A DNA stretch of 64,000 nucleotides from the NCBI RefSeq assembly GCF_028554725.1, contig NC_071668.1:54913732-54977731 (forward strand). Direction: 5' to 3'. Below the pieces are notes generated by a model. That model was not told the DNA's origin and did no database searches. It worked only from the letters and a program-made list of their open reading frames with translations. Shown here in pieces: positions 47,689-59,065 of the stretch (position 1 is its first letter; the number at the start of each line of letters is the position of its first letter). The DNA is from Zeugodacus cucurbitae. Taxonomy: Eukaryota > Arthropoda > Insecta > Diptera > Tephritidae. A program made the position numbers and the translations under genes.

Positions 47689-47897
47689 ATGTACATATGA
47701 ATGTCACTAAAAAAGTGATGGAAGACTTGGCCTATGTGAAGAATAGCACGGATAACATCGAAAAGCAGTTAACTGCGCATCGGTAAGAAATTTTAAATAT
47801 TTTTGTATCTCTTTAAATTATTAAAGTGTTGAAAGTGTTGAAGTATATTACAAAGAGTTAATGATTAGTACTCGAATATAGCTACTGTTCATTTCAG

Positions 47898-48428
47898 TGC
47901 ATTAAAACCAACAAGTTGTATGGATGCAGCAGCTAATACTAAGAAGACTGGAATTTACGAAATTGCACTACAAAATATGAATATAAACAATTTGAAGGTG
48001 TATTGTGAAGAAGGCGTTGATTTTGGGGGATGGTTAGTTATACAACGGCGTCAAAGTGGTTCCGTGAATTTTAAAAGAGATTGGCATGACTATAAGGAAG
48101 GATTCGGTGACTTGACGGGAAACTATTGGATCGGTTTGGAAAAACTACATGCGCTCACAAGCAGTTGTGAACAGGAGTTGTATATTCAACTAGAAAGAAG
48201 TACTGGCCAAAAATACTATGCACAATATACGGAATTTCTTGTTGGCGCTGAGTTGGAGAGTTACGCACTGAAGGAATTGGGTAGTTATAGCGGTAATGCT
48301 AGCGATGCATTGAGAAATCACTTAGGAATGAAATTCTCAACATATGATCGTGATAATGATAATTTTAAAGACATAAATTGTGCAATGGCTTGGGGTGGCG
48401 CTTTGTGGTTTAACAAATGCTATTATAG
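47898..48428 (+). CDS. FReD exon 2: main fibrinogen-like domain
   Basis: The acceptor atttcag ends at 47897. The exon enters in phase 2 (CG plus T gives Arg) and reads ALKPTSCMDAAANTKKTGIY, then GGWLVIQRRQSGSVNFKRDW and WIGLEKLHALTSSCEQELYI, to NKCYY. It ends AG before gtaaaa at 48429. The reading frame is open throughout, with the expected cysteines. Confidence 0.88.
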
Positions 48429-48486
48429 GTAAAAACAATTTGTTTATTATCGTTTGTGAAGATATACATATCACATTATTTTTCAG

Positions 48487-48607
48487 TCATCTAAATGGTG
48501 CATACGGCATTCAGTCATTTAAATGGTGGCAAATGCAGGGAATTTGGCTTGCTTACATACCCATTGAGCCAGAAATTGGTCTCATCGCCGAACAGAATTT
48601 GGATTGA
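48487..48607 (+). CDS. FReD exon 3: C-terminal end of the domain
   Basis: The acceptor tttttcag ends at 48486. AG plus T gives Ser, then HLNGAYGIQSFKWWQMQGIW and LAYIPIEPEIG, stopping at 48605-48607. SHLNG and the WW/QMQG region fit the end of fibrinogen-like domains, but the last residues (IPIEPEIGLIAEQNLD) depart from the usual MMIRP-type ending. Confidence 0.8.
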
Positions 48608-51290
48608 AAACGTCGGATCTCTTTGAAACTTTTCATGTGCTCATGGAGCGAAGCGATAACGCTTGGGAAAATCGCGTGACTTCAGTTCTTGCACAAGGTA
48701 CGCTTTGAATTTAATATATCGACGTAAAATGCGTTCCATACGTCAGTCCGAAGTGCTGCGAACGGCGTCGAATCGACTATACATAGACTTCGTGTTCACT
48801 CTCAGCTACGGCTGTTATATTTTCTTCACTGCGTGCTGGACGACGCTTTATAGACTACTCTATAAAGTTGGTCTGTCAAATATTACAAAGTTGAAAAATT
48901 TGTTTACGTTTTTCGAGCGTAAGTCTTTCCATGATGCAATGACAAACAATACCGAACAAAAATAGCAGGACAGCTTGACACGACTCACGCGTGATATCTC
49001 AAAAAAAAGACTACTGAAAAAAGTACCTCTACTTGTATCATCCTGTATGAGAAATTTCAAATTGCGAAAATATCGGGTAACTAAAACCGTTGACCAAAAG
49101 ACCCAAGAGGACCGAAACCCATTCAAACTCGAGTTTCGGTAACCATTTTTAGTTCTAAATTATAAATTTTTTACAAGCCATTCCATCGGTATTCGGGTCT
49201 ACGTAGACGGATCAAAATCCAATTAATTTGTGGTACAGAACAGCCTCCTGAGCAGAATTTTTGACTACAGATATTATACAGACAAATTTTAACCAGCCCC
49301 TAGCTAGCACACATTGGTGTTAACTCGGTATACTCCATATGGAATGCAACTAAATCAGCAGGCGTTGCTTAAAGAACATTATTTGTGAAAATTATTGAGC
49401 TTTCCGCAAAATTCACTCAACTTGCAACATTTTCAGCTCTGTAAATTCGCTATTGAATTTCGTGCTCCAGTTTTGTGCGATTATGCCTACAGATACAACC
49501 CTGCATTGCATAAATTTTTTGCGACCAGCATTTGGCTTTAAGCAAAGAAATTCGCGAACACCCAATTTAAACGGAAGGAAAGTGGACGAACACACAGAGA
49601 GAGATCAATAAAAAGAGGAAAAAGGAAGAGATAGAGAGAGGGAGCGTGTGTTGAGACGTAGCTGATGAAGGGCTCATAATGCTGTTGCAACAATGTTGTT
49701 GGTGGCGAGTATGCCCTCCTTTATGCCATGCATGTAGAATGCAGCTGTTGCATATTCCTGAGGCGGCAGAGATTTAACTTTTTTACTTTCGTTTTTTCAT
49801 TTCTTTCGTTTTCTTTATTAAGCTATATTGTTGTACTCACTGGTTGTGGTAAAATGCAGGGTTGACTTACATTTACTTATACATATGTATGTGTGTGTGT
49901 GTGGTTTTTTGTTTTTTTGCGAGCCAAAATGTGTTTTTAAAGGATATTTTTTGAAGGCAGGAAAGCGTTGCGTGTGTTTACATCGGCTTTTAATTTCAAA
50001 AACGTAATAATCTCGTGTTAGTGAAGCCGTTGTAGCTAAGCTGAGCATAAAAATTGATTCTGTGTTGAGAGGGGAACATGAGCGAGGATGCAGTAGCGTA
50101 TGTTAAATGTGAAAATAATAGTAATATTAGTCTTAAAAATAAACACTGTACATTTCCGGTTGCCGGTTTGAATCTTCGAAGGATACTTGTATAATTTTTT
50201 TCAATATCTGTCGTAAAAACTTGGGAACGTCGGCTTGACCTTAGAGCCTTAGAGTTCTGCTAATTTGACATGATTGAGCTTTTAAGCAGCTTAGTCTTTA
50301 GACAATTTAGAACCTAATTTGCCTTAAGATACAGTCTTAGCTCGAAACTGTGAAATCTATCATATATTTGTTTATAAATTCATAAAATATTTAAAGACCA
50401 ACGAATAAATCGTTCTTATTGCTACTCAATTAACAACTACCTATGATTAATAGCCGATTGTCGTACATTATGCGTATTTGTACTGTTACCTATAATATCA
50501 TAACACTATACGACAAAATCGACATTTTTCTGGGTATTGTACCAAACTAAATTTTTCCAGAAGATTGAGTCAAAAGTAAAACAAAATTGTATTGTCCGAT
50601 TTTCGAAGTTAGACTCCTTAATCCAAATACTATATTTGGATCCGAATTTCGAAAAAGGACTTTATTATTAATTACAGGATAAACTATGTTGTGAAATTAA
50701 ATCGATTTTCGCTAATTTTTCTTAAACATAGAGAAAGTGTATTTTTGTTAGAGTCGATGTTGCGAAAGAGTAATACAAAAATGGGTTGAACACATATTTA
50801 TATCCAACTATGTATGATCCCTAAGGTCTCTCAGAAATTTAAATGATCTTGTATTCTATTATCTTCGGTATTAATCTTTCTAGATTTGTATTTCTTTTGA
50901 CCAAATTATAATTATGGAAAATCTAGATAAGATGAGTTTTGATATGTTTTTATGACAACAGTGTCAATCTGATCTATAAAAACTCAAAGCTCGATTTTCG
51001 TTCAGTAACACTGTACAACACTCGGCCGGGTATTGAATAAAACTATTTTTTTTTCTAGAGATCGAGACAAAAGTAAAATAATTGCATTCTCCGGTATATA
51101 ACAGGTGATAAGAAGCGTCAAGGTTATATCGGCGAAAAAAAATTATATATTTTATAATATCGGAAAATACTGAACACCTGGCATATAGCTATAAACTTGG
51201 CGGAAAAATTTTATACAATTAAGAAGAATAGAATTTTACCCATATTTTGGATTTTTTAGTAACTATATCCTGTAATTAATAATTATTATT
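48608..51290. other. Spacer, nothing firmly recognised
   Basis: Short open frames at 48663-48965 (plus) and 48860-49126 (minus) overlap and look like transposon debris. GA-rich run near 49595-49650 and a TG run near 49890. Blocks at 50520-50590 and 51025-51100 (…agattgagtcaaaagtaaaa / …gatcgagacaaaagtaaaat…) are diverged direct repeats about 500 bp apart. Confidence 0.4.
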
Positions 51291-52040
51291 TTAATAATCA
51301 AGGAAAGGCTAAGTTTGGGTGCGACCGAACATTTTGTACTCTCGCAATTTATTGATGTAATTTTATTAAGATAACACACAATTTGACCAATATATGCGGC
51401 ATAAAGTCCAATAGATAACGAAAATGATAATATATAGTAAATGAGGGGTAAGGTAATTCTTGAACCGATTTCACTCATTTTCACCACCAAGGTTCCAAGA
51501 CTATACGCTCTCTAAATTGAGCTAAGATATCTCACATATTAACCGATATATGCGGTATAAAGTCCAGCGTATTTTTGAAAACCTATAATTAGGTTTATGG
51601 GAGCTAGGGACGTTATGACCCGATTTTATAATTTTTGGAACAGAGACACGCTATTAGAATTACATTAAAATATCAGAGAGATTGACCGATATTTTCGGTG
51701 AAAAAATACCATTAGGTACTGAGTTCTTCAAGTTCGATATCCGGGGCCTTGAAAAGTTATAGTCCGATTTTAACAATTTTTCTACAAGTGAAGCCACAGA
51801 TGTTATACAGTATTTGTATTAAGTTTTATTCCGCTATCTTCATAGGTTCCTTATGTATACATTATAAAGTGAAGGGATCAGATGGAATTCAAAACAGAGT
51901 TATATGGGAAATATAACGGAAATTTCCAACGGTGTCATGAAAGTAGTATGTATGTTATTATGAGATATGGTTTTTGACCCATAAGTAGGCGACGCCATGC
52001 CCATTTTCCATTTTGTAAACAAATATGAGTGTAGCTCTAG
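51291..52040 (+). repeat. Truncated copy of the large dispersed repeat
   Basis: Opens with aaggctaagtttgggtgcga then ccgaacattttgtactctcgcaa, tgacc..atatgcggcataaag and the gatatctcacatattaacc block. The right part is missing after a gacccataagtaggcgacgcc-type block near 51978. Confidence 0.6.
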
Positions 52041-55000
52041 TCTGTCATTTCTCCTGTAAAATTGCGTGTTTCTGATGTTTTCCGCTAGTAAGTTAACGCA
52101 CTTTTAGTAGTTTTCAACCTAACATGTGATTTTGGACAATTCTCTCACTTTTTGTTGTTATTCACCATATAAAAGTTAATATTTTAACCAGAGGGTGTTG
52201 CTTTACAGAATATCTCACGAGATCAACAAATTTATGATTTCAAAGGCCTTTCAACATAAGGGTTACATTTTTTATCGAACTATTTCAACTATTAATTGAG
52301 GATTGAGAGTATTGAGAGCGATTTTTTAACATTAATTTGGACCAACTCTTCAAAATATTAAATATTTAATAAATTTCTTGTAAACTACCAAGACCTGGCT
52401 GAATAACTAGAATTTAATTTCAAATTTAATCGAAAAATTGTTATAGTAAAATAGTTTCTAGATATTTTAATAAAGTCAATAAAACCCGTTTGCTGAAAGC
52501 TGATCACCAAAATAATCAAGTGAGATTTCAATTGAATATTTATTTCATCAGCAATTATACACAATATATGGCAACACCTCACAATGACACTATTTAAGGA
52601 AGTTTATTCACTGCTGAAACGCATTGTTGTTGGCATTCTCCGAATTGGCATTAACATTTTAACTTATGAGCAGTCATTACTTCCACCAACCTACCTCACT
52701 AATAGAAATGTAAGCGATGGTCAGAGGGTTTACTCTTCTAGGTACATGCCCACAAGCATACTTATATTAATTCTACGAGTACGAGTATTTATGCTTCTTT
52801 TTTGCACTTTCGCTTGACGCAAATTGAATTCAGCGGCAGACAATCGCATTTACTACAAAGTAATTGAGCAGATATTCGCACCAGAACATTCGCGCACACA
52901 CGTGCGCATATAATTACATACACACACACATTTATAGAAATTGCGGCGATAACTTATGCTTATCCAAATGTATCCACTTGACGTACCGCTCTCCGCACTA
53001 CGCCAACGCACTGATTTTGCCACTAATTATGCATTCAATATGCGTTCCACGAAGCGGCGTTGCGTGCTGGCAGCAGCACAACATACTAGTAATCATCAGG
53101 CAGTTTGTAATCGCTCGCTTCCTTTCTACGATACTCACATACTCGTACTTATGTACTTATACACTCAAACTCATACTCATGTGCATATGCAGATATAAGT
53201 TCATGAGCTGATATGCCACGCTTGGGCATTGTCAGTTAGTCAGCCGATAAATATTTTCGCTGCGGGTGGATGACATTTCCAGTCTCCAGACGTCAGCATC
53301 AGGCCAATTCGAATTATATTTGCATAAGTACGCATGTGCCTGTGTCATCTTTGTTAAGCAAATGGCTTTTAGATGACGAAATCGAAAAACATTATATATG
53401 CCCTGCACGTATGGCATATGGATTTATGTACGGCAGACATACAAACTGATATTAGTTTATAAAAATTCTGTTGGTTAGCTGGAAGCCGTTGAGGCGGTTA
53501 ATTTCGTTTGTCTGTGCCATGTGAGCGGTCGTAAAAATTTTATTTTAATTAAATAAAATTCTCGAATTTTTAGGCCGTTTCTTTAAAATATTGTAGTGTT
53601 TTATTATTAATTTTTCCTTAATAGACGATTCGAGGTCCCGATTTATAAAACTATGCATATGCATAATATGATTCTTGAGTTTTTATAAATTCTGAAATAA
53701 CTGGAAAGTTCATATCGTTTTAAAGAAGTACTAATTTTTAGCAAGATTATGCTTGATAACGCCAAATAATTGCCAACGTCTCAATCTCAGCCTAAGCGAT
53801 TTCTTCTCTCCTGTGAATTAATTTCTTTTCGGTGACCATCTCTTGAGATCCAAAGGCTCTTAACCAGCTTACCGAGGAACTTCGTACATTTTCTATGCGT
53901 ATCGTCATGCGTTTGATTAGTACGAATTCGGGCTACACACACTTCTCTCGCATTATTTCCTGGGAATGTAGAAGACCCCTAATTGTTCATACATTCTGTA
54001 GGATATAGATATCCTACTTGAGAAACGAAGATCAATCAAGAAGCTTTGGATTAGGTTATGAAATCAGTAATCCTCATACTTTACATTATGTATTTAAAAA
54101 AATATATATATATATGTATATATAGTATCCTAATCAATCATAATCAGAACAGAAAAGTTTGTCGGCCTTTTATCACTTTCTATGAAATGGTATGGTGGGA
54201 AGTAAATTTTCCCAAACAATTGGAGTACCTTGACAAGAATACTGTCAAAATTTCAAGATCGTGACATCTTGGTAATATAATAACAATGGATACATTAATT
54301 CACGCCTGAGTCTAATCGATAGTCTGTTGAATAGTTCTTGCCACTTTGAAATAACCCAAAGAGCTTGACAATACAACAGCCGGCCGGTAATGTTTTAGAC
54401 AGTACTTTTTCGGATTTACTATCATAATCAATAAACGAGATTATGATTCGGAATTCGAATGATTGCCGAAATCGAAGGCAATCTTCACCAAGCAAATGTT
54501 CCATCTCCTTTAGTGTATAATACGTCCGATAAACTAAAGGAATTAAGCAGTGAACTAATTCTCTACCGATCAACAGCTTTTGACATATTTGGCCTCCAGC
54601 AAATAGACTTAAAAAAGAAGTTATTGAGAGCAGAATTTGCACAAATGAGGATATCAAAATCGAAAAAAATTCTACTTTAAAGACCTAGAATTTTCACTTT
54701 ACCGAACCGATGCTTATATGTCAAACGACTCTTGCAACAAATGCATTACCTAAGACGGAGATTATTTCCAATAATAAAGAATAAAAAATAATTTTTCATT
54801 AATGTGCCAAAGTCTTTTGAGGTTATGGTTGTATAGAAAGTAAACTTTAGAACAATCCAAAACAGACGATATTTGGGATTCAATATATTCCAGTATATCA
54901 ATGTAGATATTTTAGTATAACATTAACATGAATATGAGTTTCATACAAATTTTAAAACATGTTTGAGGTTAAAATTCTCCATTTATGGGGTTAACAAAAA

Positions 55001-57864
55001 TCGAAAAAAAAAATTCTCAAAAAGCGAACTTAAAGGATTCATCTTTAATCTGAGGTGTGAAGTAATTTGCGGCCAACAAGCATAAACACACATATACAAA
55101 CACGAAATGCAACCATGCTACACCACACAGATACATTTGTAAGCCAGCATAGCACTCAGCTAAATATTGTGGCAGAACGGAGGGACGAACACGAAAACCA
55201 ACAGATTTTGGAAAGGTAAACCATAAAAATCAAAATCGAAATCGAAAATGTACTGTGAACTCTGGGCCCCCGGAGCTGCGGCAGAGGGATTGGCTAAAAA
55301 GCAATCGAATGAATTTGCGACTGCCGGTAGCCGGAGGAAAAAATGATAAACCGCAAGGTAGGCAGGTAGGCAACATTTGTGGACTCACTACGAGTAGACG
55401 GCAGCTATGCAAATTGTGGGTGGAAGAACACAAAGAGGTGTGTTGGTAGGACAAGTGTTGCATACATAAACGGGTGGTGGTGAGCACTCGGCAAATTGCA
55501 TTTTTGAGAGCTTCGACAACGAAGGCAAAACTCATAACAGCAAAAAAAAAGCAACTAGATGGCGGTAAAGTCAGGCAACATGCGAGTTATGAGCCACATA
55601 CGAGTATATACGTATATATTAATGGAATGAGTTTGGACTGATTAGAATTTTTGTTGCCACAAACACAGAGCTATTTAAACAAGAAGGTAACGACGGCTGT
55701 CGGCAGGCCTGTAGGACAAGAAGCACGGCTCGATGGAACCTTGGTTGTAGGAACATTACTCCATTCATATGCTTGTATTTAGGTCAATCATTCAGTTTTC
55801 CTAGACGGTAGCGTTATATTTGCAGTGACCATGCGATTTGGCCGCAAAAACAAACGAAACATTGTGGTTAATGACGAATGTTGGTTTGCTCTTGATTTGG
55901 CGCTCACAGAGATACCTACGTAGGTATGAAACTTCAAAATGCAACTGTAAATTTCTAACTCGTTGTTTGGGGCCTCCACTGGCTCTTTGCTTTGAAATCA
56001 TACCAACTGTGTAGAGTAGAGCGCACTTGAGCTCACCTCTTCTAAGAACTGCAGGCTTCTCGTAGAGCTACAAACGTAAGCACACTTTTAATGCACAGTT
56101 GATGCAACATTCTTAAAAATTCATTGAGACTGGTCTCTACCTTCTACAGTTAAGCCATACGAGTGTTTACGAAGGAAGAGAATGATCGACTGACCGCTTG
56201 ACCAAGTATTGTGCCGCCTAAAATGTTTGTACCAATGCAAAGAAGATTACATTCATTCGGCAAAGGAGACAGATCTACAAAAAATATTCAAATTAAGTTT
56301 GGCTGTTCATATGTATGAGTTTGAGATTGTGAGATTGTGGAGCGGGATGCAAACGATCTTCTTGTGCGATTCTATTTGAATATGAAACTGGATACAAGTG
56401 TCATATCTGCATGATTCGAATACCATTGAGCCACTGCTGAATAGTTTGACTTTTTGTTGTTGCTTTAATGAGCTTATACCCCAAAAAAATTGCACATTTC
56501 CACAATTTGATCCAATTGAAACAGGGTGTTAATAAATGCAATTGCAGTTGACTTGTACGGTGTTGGACAGAGAAAAAAGACTTGTTATTTTTTTAACAAA
56601 GTCAAGCTTCAAAAAAAAACAAAAGATATTTATAAATAAGAGATTTATTTATACTTGGTTTTATTTATTTTAAAATCGCAAGATTCCGATAACATGATGT
56701 GGACTCAAAAATTAAAGATTTATTTCCAGAGATCGCGAGATATATGACAATTTTTTTAAAGATTCTAGTCTGAATCCATAGTTCTAATGCTCGATGGATT
56801 TCAAGAGCAGATTAGGAAGAAATATAGAGCTCCTCATGATTTACATAATGAATAATTTTTAAACAATGCGAAGGACAAACACATTTCCGCAAGTTCTTTA
56901 AATATTTACTTAGGGTGAAGGGTTCAATCCATGGAAATTTCATGGAAATCACTAACAAACGTAAGCAGATCTGACAACTATCCGCCATCAAAATTCAAAT
57001 ATTTACAACTATCAATGTCACATAGATTAAATTCCACCGCATAGACGATGTGTCTGTGGCAGCGTTGAGTGCACACGCCGCATGCATGCAAATGCGTTTT
57101 AGTTGAAAAACAACAACAACAATAAAGGATGAGTGTCGCTATGCAATTTAATTTGCCATCAAATGTTTATTAAAATTTAAAATCTCATTTGAATTTCACA
57201 CCTGCACGAATGGTGCAGCAGCAGCAGCTATTGAAGGCACTACTACTGTTGCACACACGCCGCAGCTGCATAGGCATGCCACCACAGCCATTGTCGGCGC
57301 CTACAGCGTTGAAACGCGCTTATTTGATGACGAGAATGACAAACAATGTGCAAATGTGCATTTTCACACACCTTTAATTACACGTGCTTTGGGCTTGCAG
57401 TGTAAAATTTAGATTCCAGCAGAGGGAACTCGCGATGTGCCTCGCGTGTGATGATTACAGCATTCGCATGCTTTTTAAGTGCTTGTACGTATATGTCATA
57501 TAAGTGATAAATATTCCGAGAGTGTCCAATGGAAGAAGAAATAAGTGTTTAAAAATTTATAAGGTGGACATAAATTATGGATTTTTCGCACAATACTCTT
57601 TACCACCCTACGTAATACGTGTTCTAACAACCTTTAACTGATCATTCCGGTATCACGAAATTCACAATTTTCCATTGCCCTTCCTTATAAAAATTGGGAC
57701 TCTCGTAAGTTGTAGGAGTGCAGGTAGGTAGGTAGGAGTGCAGCCCGTCTGGGCTCAATTAGCGCTAGATGCGGCATTTGCCATACTGCTATAACGTTTC
57801 ATCTCCACGTTTGAATCATTTTGTGCTCTCTATGAAATTACTTATTTGTGTTATTGTTTTTGAG
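52041..57864. other. Long spacer or intron, no gene recognised
   Basis: Includes a GC-richer stretch at 52860-53240, an unassigned pair of opposing frames at 54295-54680, a GC-richer stretch at 55140-55560 and a CAG/CAC-rich area at 57195-57330. I recognise none as a protein and saw no kuz prodomain exon, although exons shorter than about 60 codons could be missed by eye. Confidence 0.4.
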
Positions 57865-58335
57865 GCCAACCATTAAAGATTAGGTGCCTGATAAATTCCA
57901 AAAGTCCTATGTCTTATTTGTGCAAGCGCCGTGCATTCGCAAAGAAAGTGGAAAATCGTTTCCTTTTTGTCATTTTCAACGTATTTCTCCAAATGGCCAG
58001 TGCCTTGTTATTGTGGCTGTAAGTCTGTATATGTTTTTCCTGGATTTATCTAATAAAGCCTTAGTTTTTATCTTATAATATTGAGGCCATAACAGTTTTG
58101 TTATTTTACATTTGCAATTAGCTTTCCATCTGTTTTGAGCTATTTGTTCATAATGTGTGTATATCTCTCTTCTGATGGTTCCTAATGGGCATGGTATTGG
58201 TTCCGCCCCTCTAAAGCAGTATATAACGCATGATCGTTCCAATATGAGTTGTATAGCTTCTCCTGTCAATTTCCTTGCGGTGTCTGTATAACTCTTTAGA
58301 TTTCTCCAACCCCAAGTATTAGTACCAGAAGCTTT
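57865..58335 (-). mobile_element. I-group LINE RNase H and terminal domain
   Basis: Minus-strand frames: RREIYTHYEQIAQNRWKANC, then KLLWPQYYKIKTKALLDKSR and TATITRHWPFGE (RNase H C-terminal side). After a frameshift ETIFHFLCECTALAQIRHRT follows (terminal Cys/His module). It lies in the opposite orientation to the other fragments of this class in the window. Confidence 0.75.
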
Positions 58336-58589
58336 TTAGCATTTAGCTCCAGCATTTTTTCTGATTCCCTTCTCTGGATTTCTATTTTGTACTTCTAATA
58401 ATGACTAAACTATAAAAATATACATACGTCCATTGAATGATAATAAATATTTCTCTAATCCAAAGAGTAATATCAAAATATTTTGATAAATTTTTACCCT
58501 TTGGATGTTCTAACTCTACTTTTCTAGAATTGAATTTATAAATCAACAGATCCAGCTTAGGTTATTGTGAAGGAACCTGATTTGTACTC

Positions 58590-59065
58590 TTACAGAAAGG
58601 TGGACTGAATCGCCGCTAAATCGCAATAAAATTGATATATGTCGTAAGCAAATGGGTACTGGTGGTGGAAAATGGTTCAGTAGCAACATGAGTGAAGTGA
58701 AGTTCTGGTCAAATAGCGGACCCCTCTACTGTCAACAATTGAACTGTGTGAAGAAAGCAATATTCCAGAAGCGGTCAGCTGTGGTCAATAGGACAGGAGC
58801 TGTGTTCCATTGGAACTACGCCAGACTACACATATCGACAGCTTTGGAACTTAGTTGAGAAGTTCTTCTACATACATCTCATGGTCCGTACCGTACACCA
58901 AGTGATTACTAGCTTTTTCTGTCTGACTTTGCTGGTGAAAAAGCGAACCTGAAGCGAACCTGCTTCGCAGTTTTTTGTCAATAGGGACAAGGGTTTCTAT
59001 GACAGTGTCATTTTGAAATTACCTTCTAAATGGAAAACCTTCTAAAGAAACCAGAAGAAGATAAT
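58590..59065 (+). mobile_element. Old mariner fragment (D,D34D type), C-terminal half
   Basis: Frames give LYCQQLNCVKKAIFQKRSAV then VNRTGAVFHWNYARLHIS (aligned with the VIFHQDNARPHxS catalytic motif, where the Asp is lost). After shifts SQFFVNRDKGFYDSVILKLP follows. A dead copy. Confidence 0.7.

Larger units (their letters stand above)
44900..48607 (+). pseudogene. Secreted fibrinogen-related protein gene, exon 1 split by a LINE
   Basis: 44900-44983 encodes MFRFTLFILLNYILIIQFKF then GLSHDNDT, a good signal peptide. An antisense LINE follows (44984 to about 47688). Coding resumes at about 47689 with NVTKKVMEDLAYVKNSTDNI then EKQLTAHR up to the donor gtaag at 47783. Exon 2 (47898-48428) and exon 3 (48487-48607) give a fibrinogen-like domain: PTSCMDAA, DFGGWLVIQRRQSGSVNFKR, NYWIGLEKLHAL, the calcium-site-like YDRDNDNF and INCAMAWGGALW. 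It ends TGA at 48605-48607. Fibrinogen-related proteins are commonly secreted lectin-like immune factors in insects. The downstream frame is intact, so it may still be expressed from another start or be functional on another haplotype; I call it pseudogene because the first exon is split. Confidence 0.7.

Noticed and set aside
54295..54680. Opposing frames on both strands
   Set aside because: Mutually antisense, no recognised family, no splice or promoter context; left as spacer.
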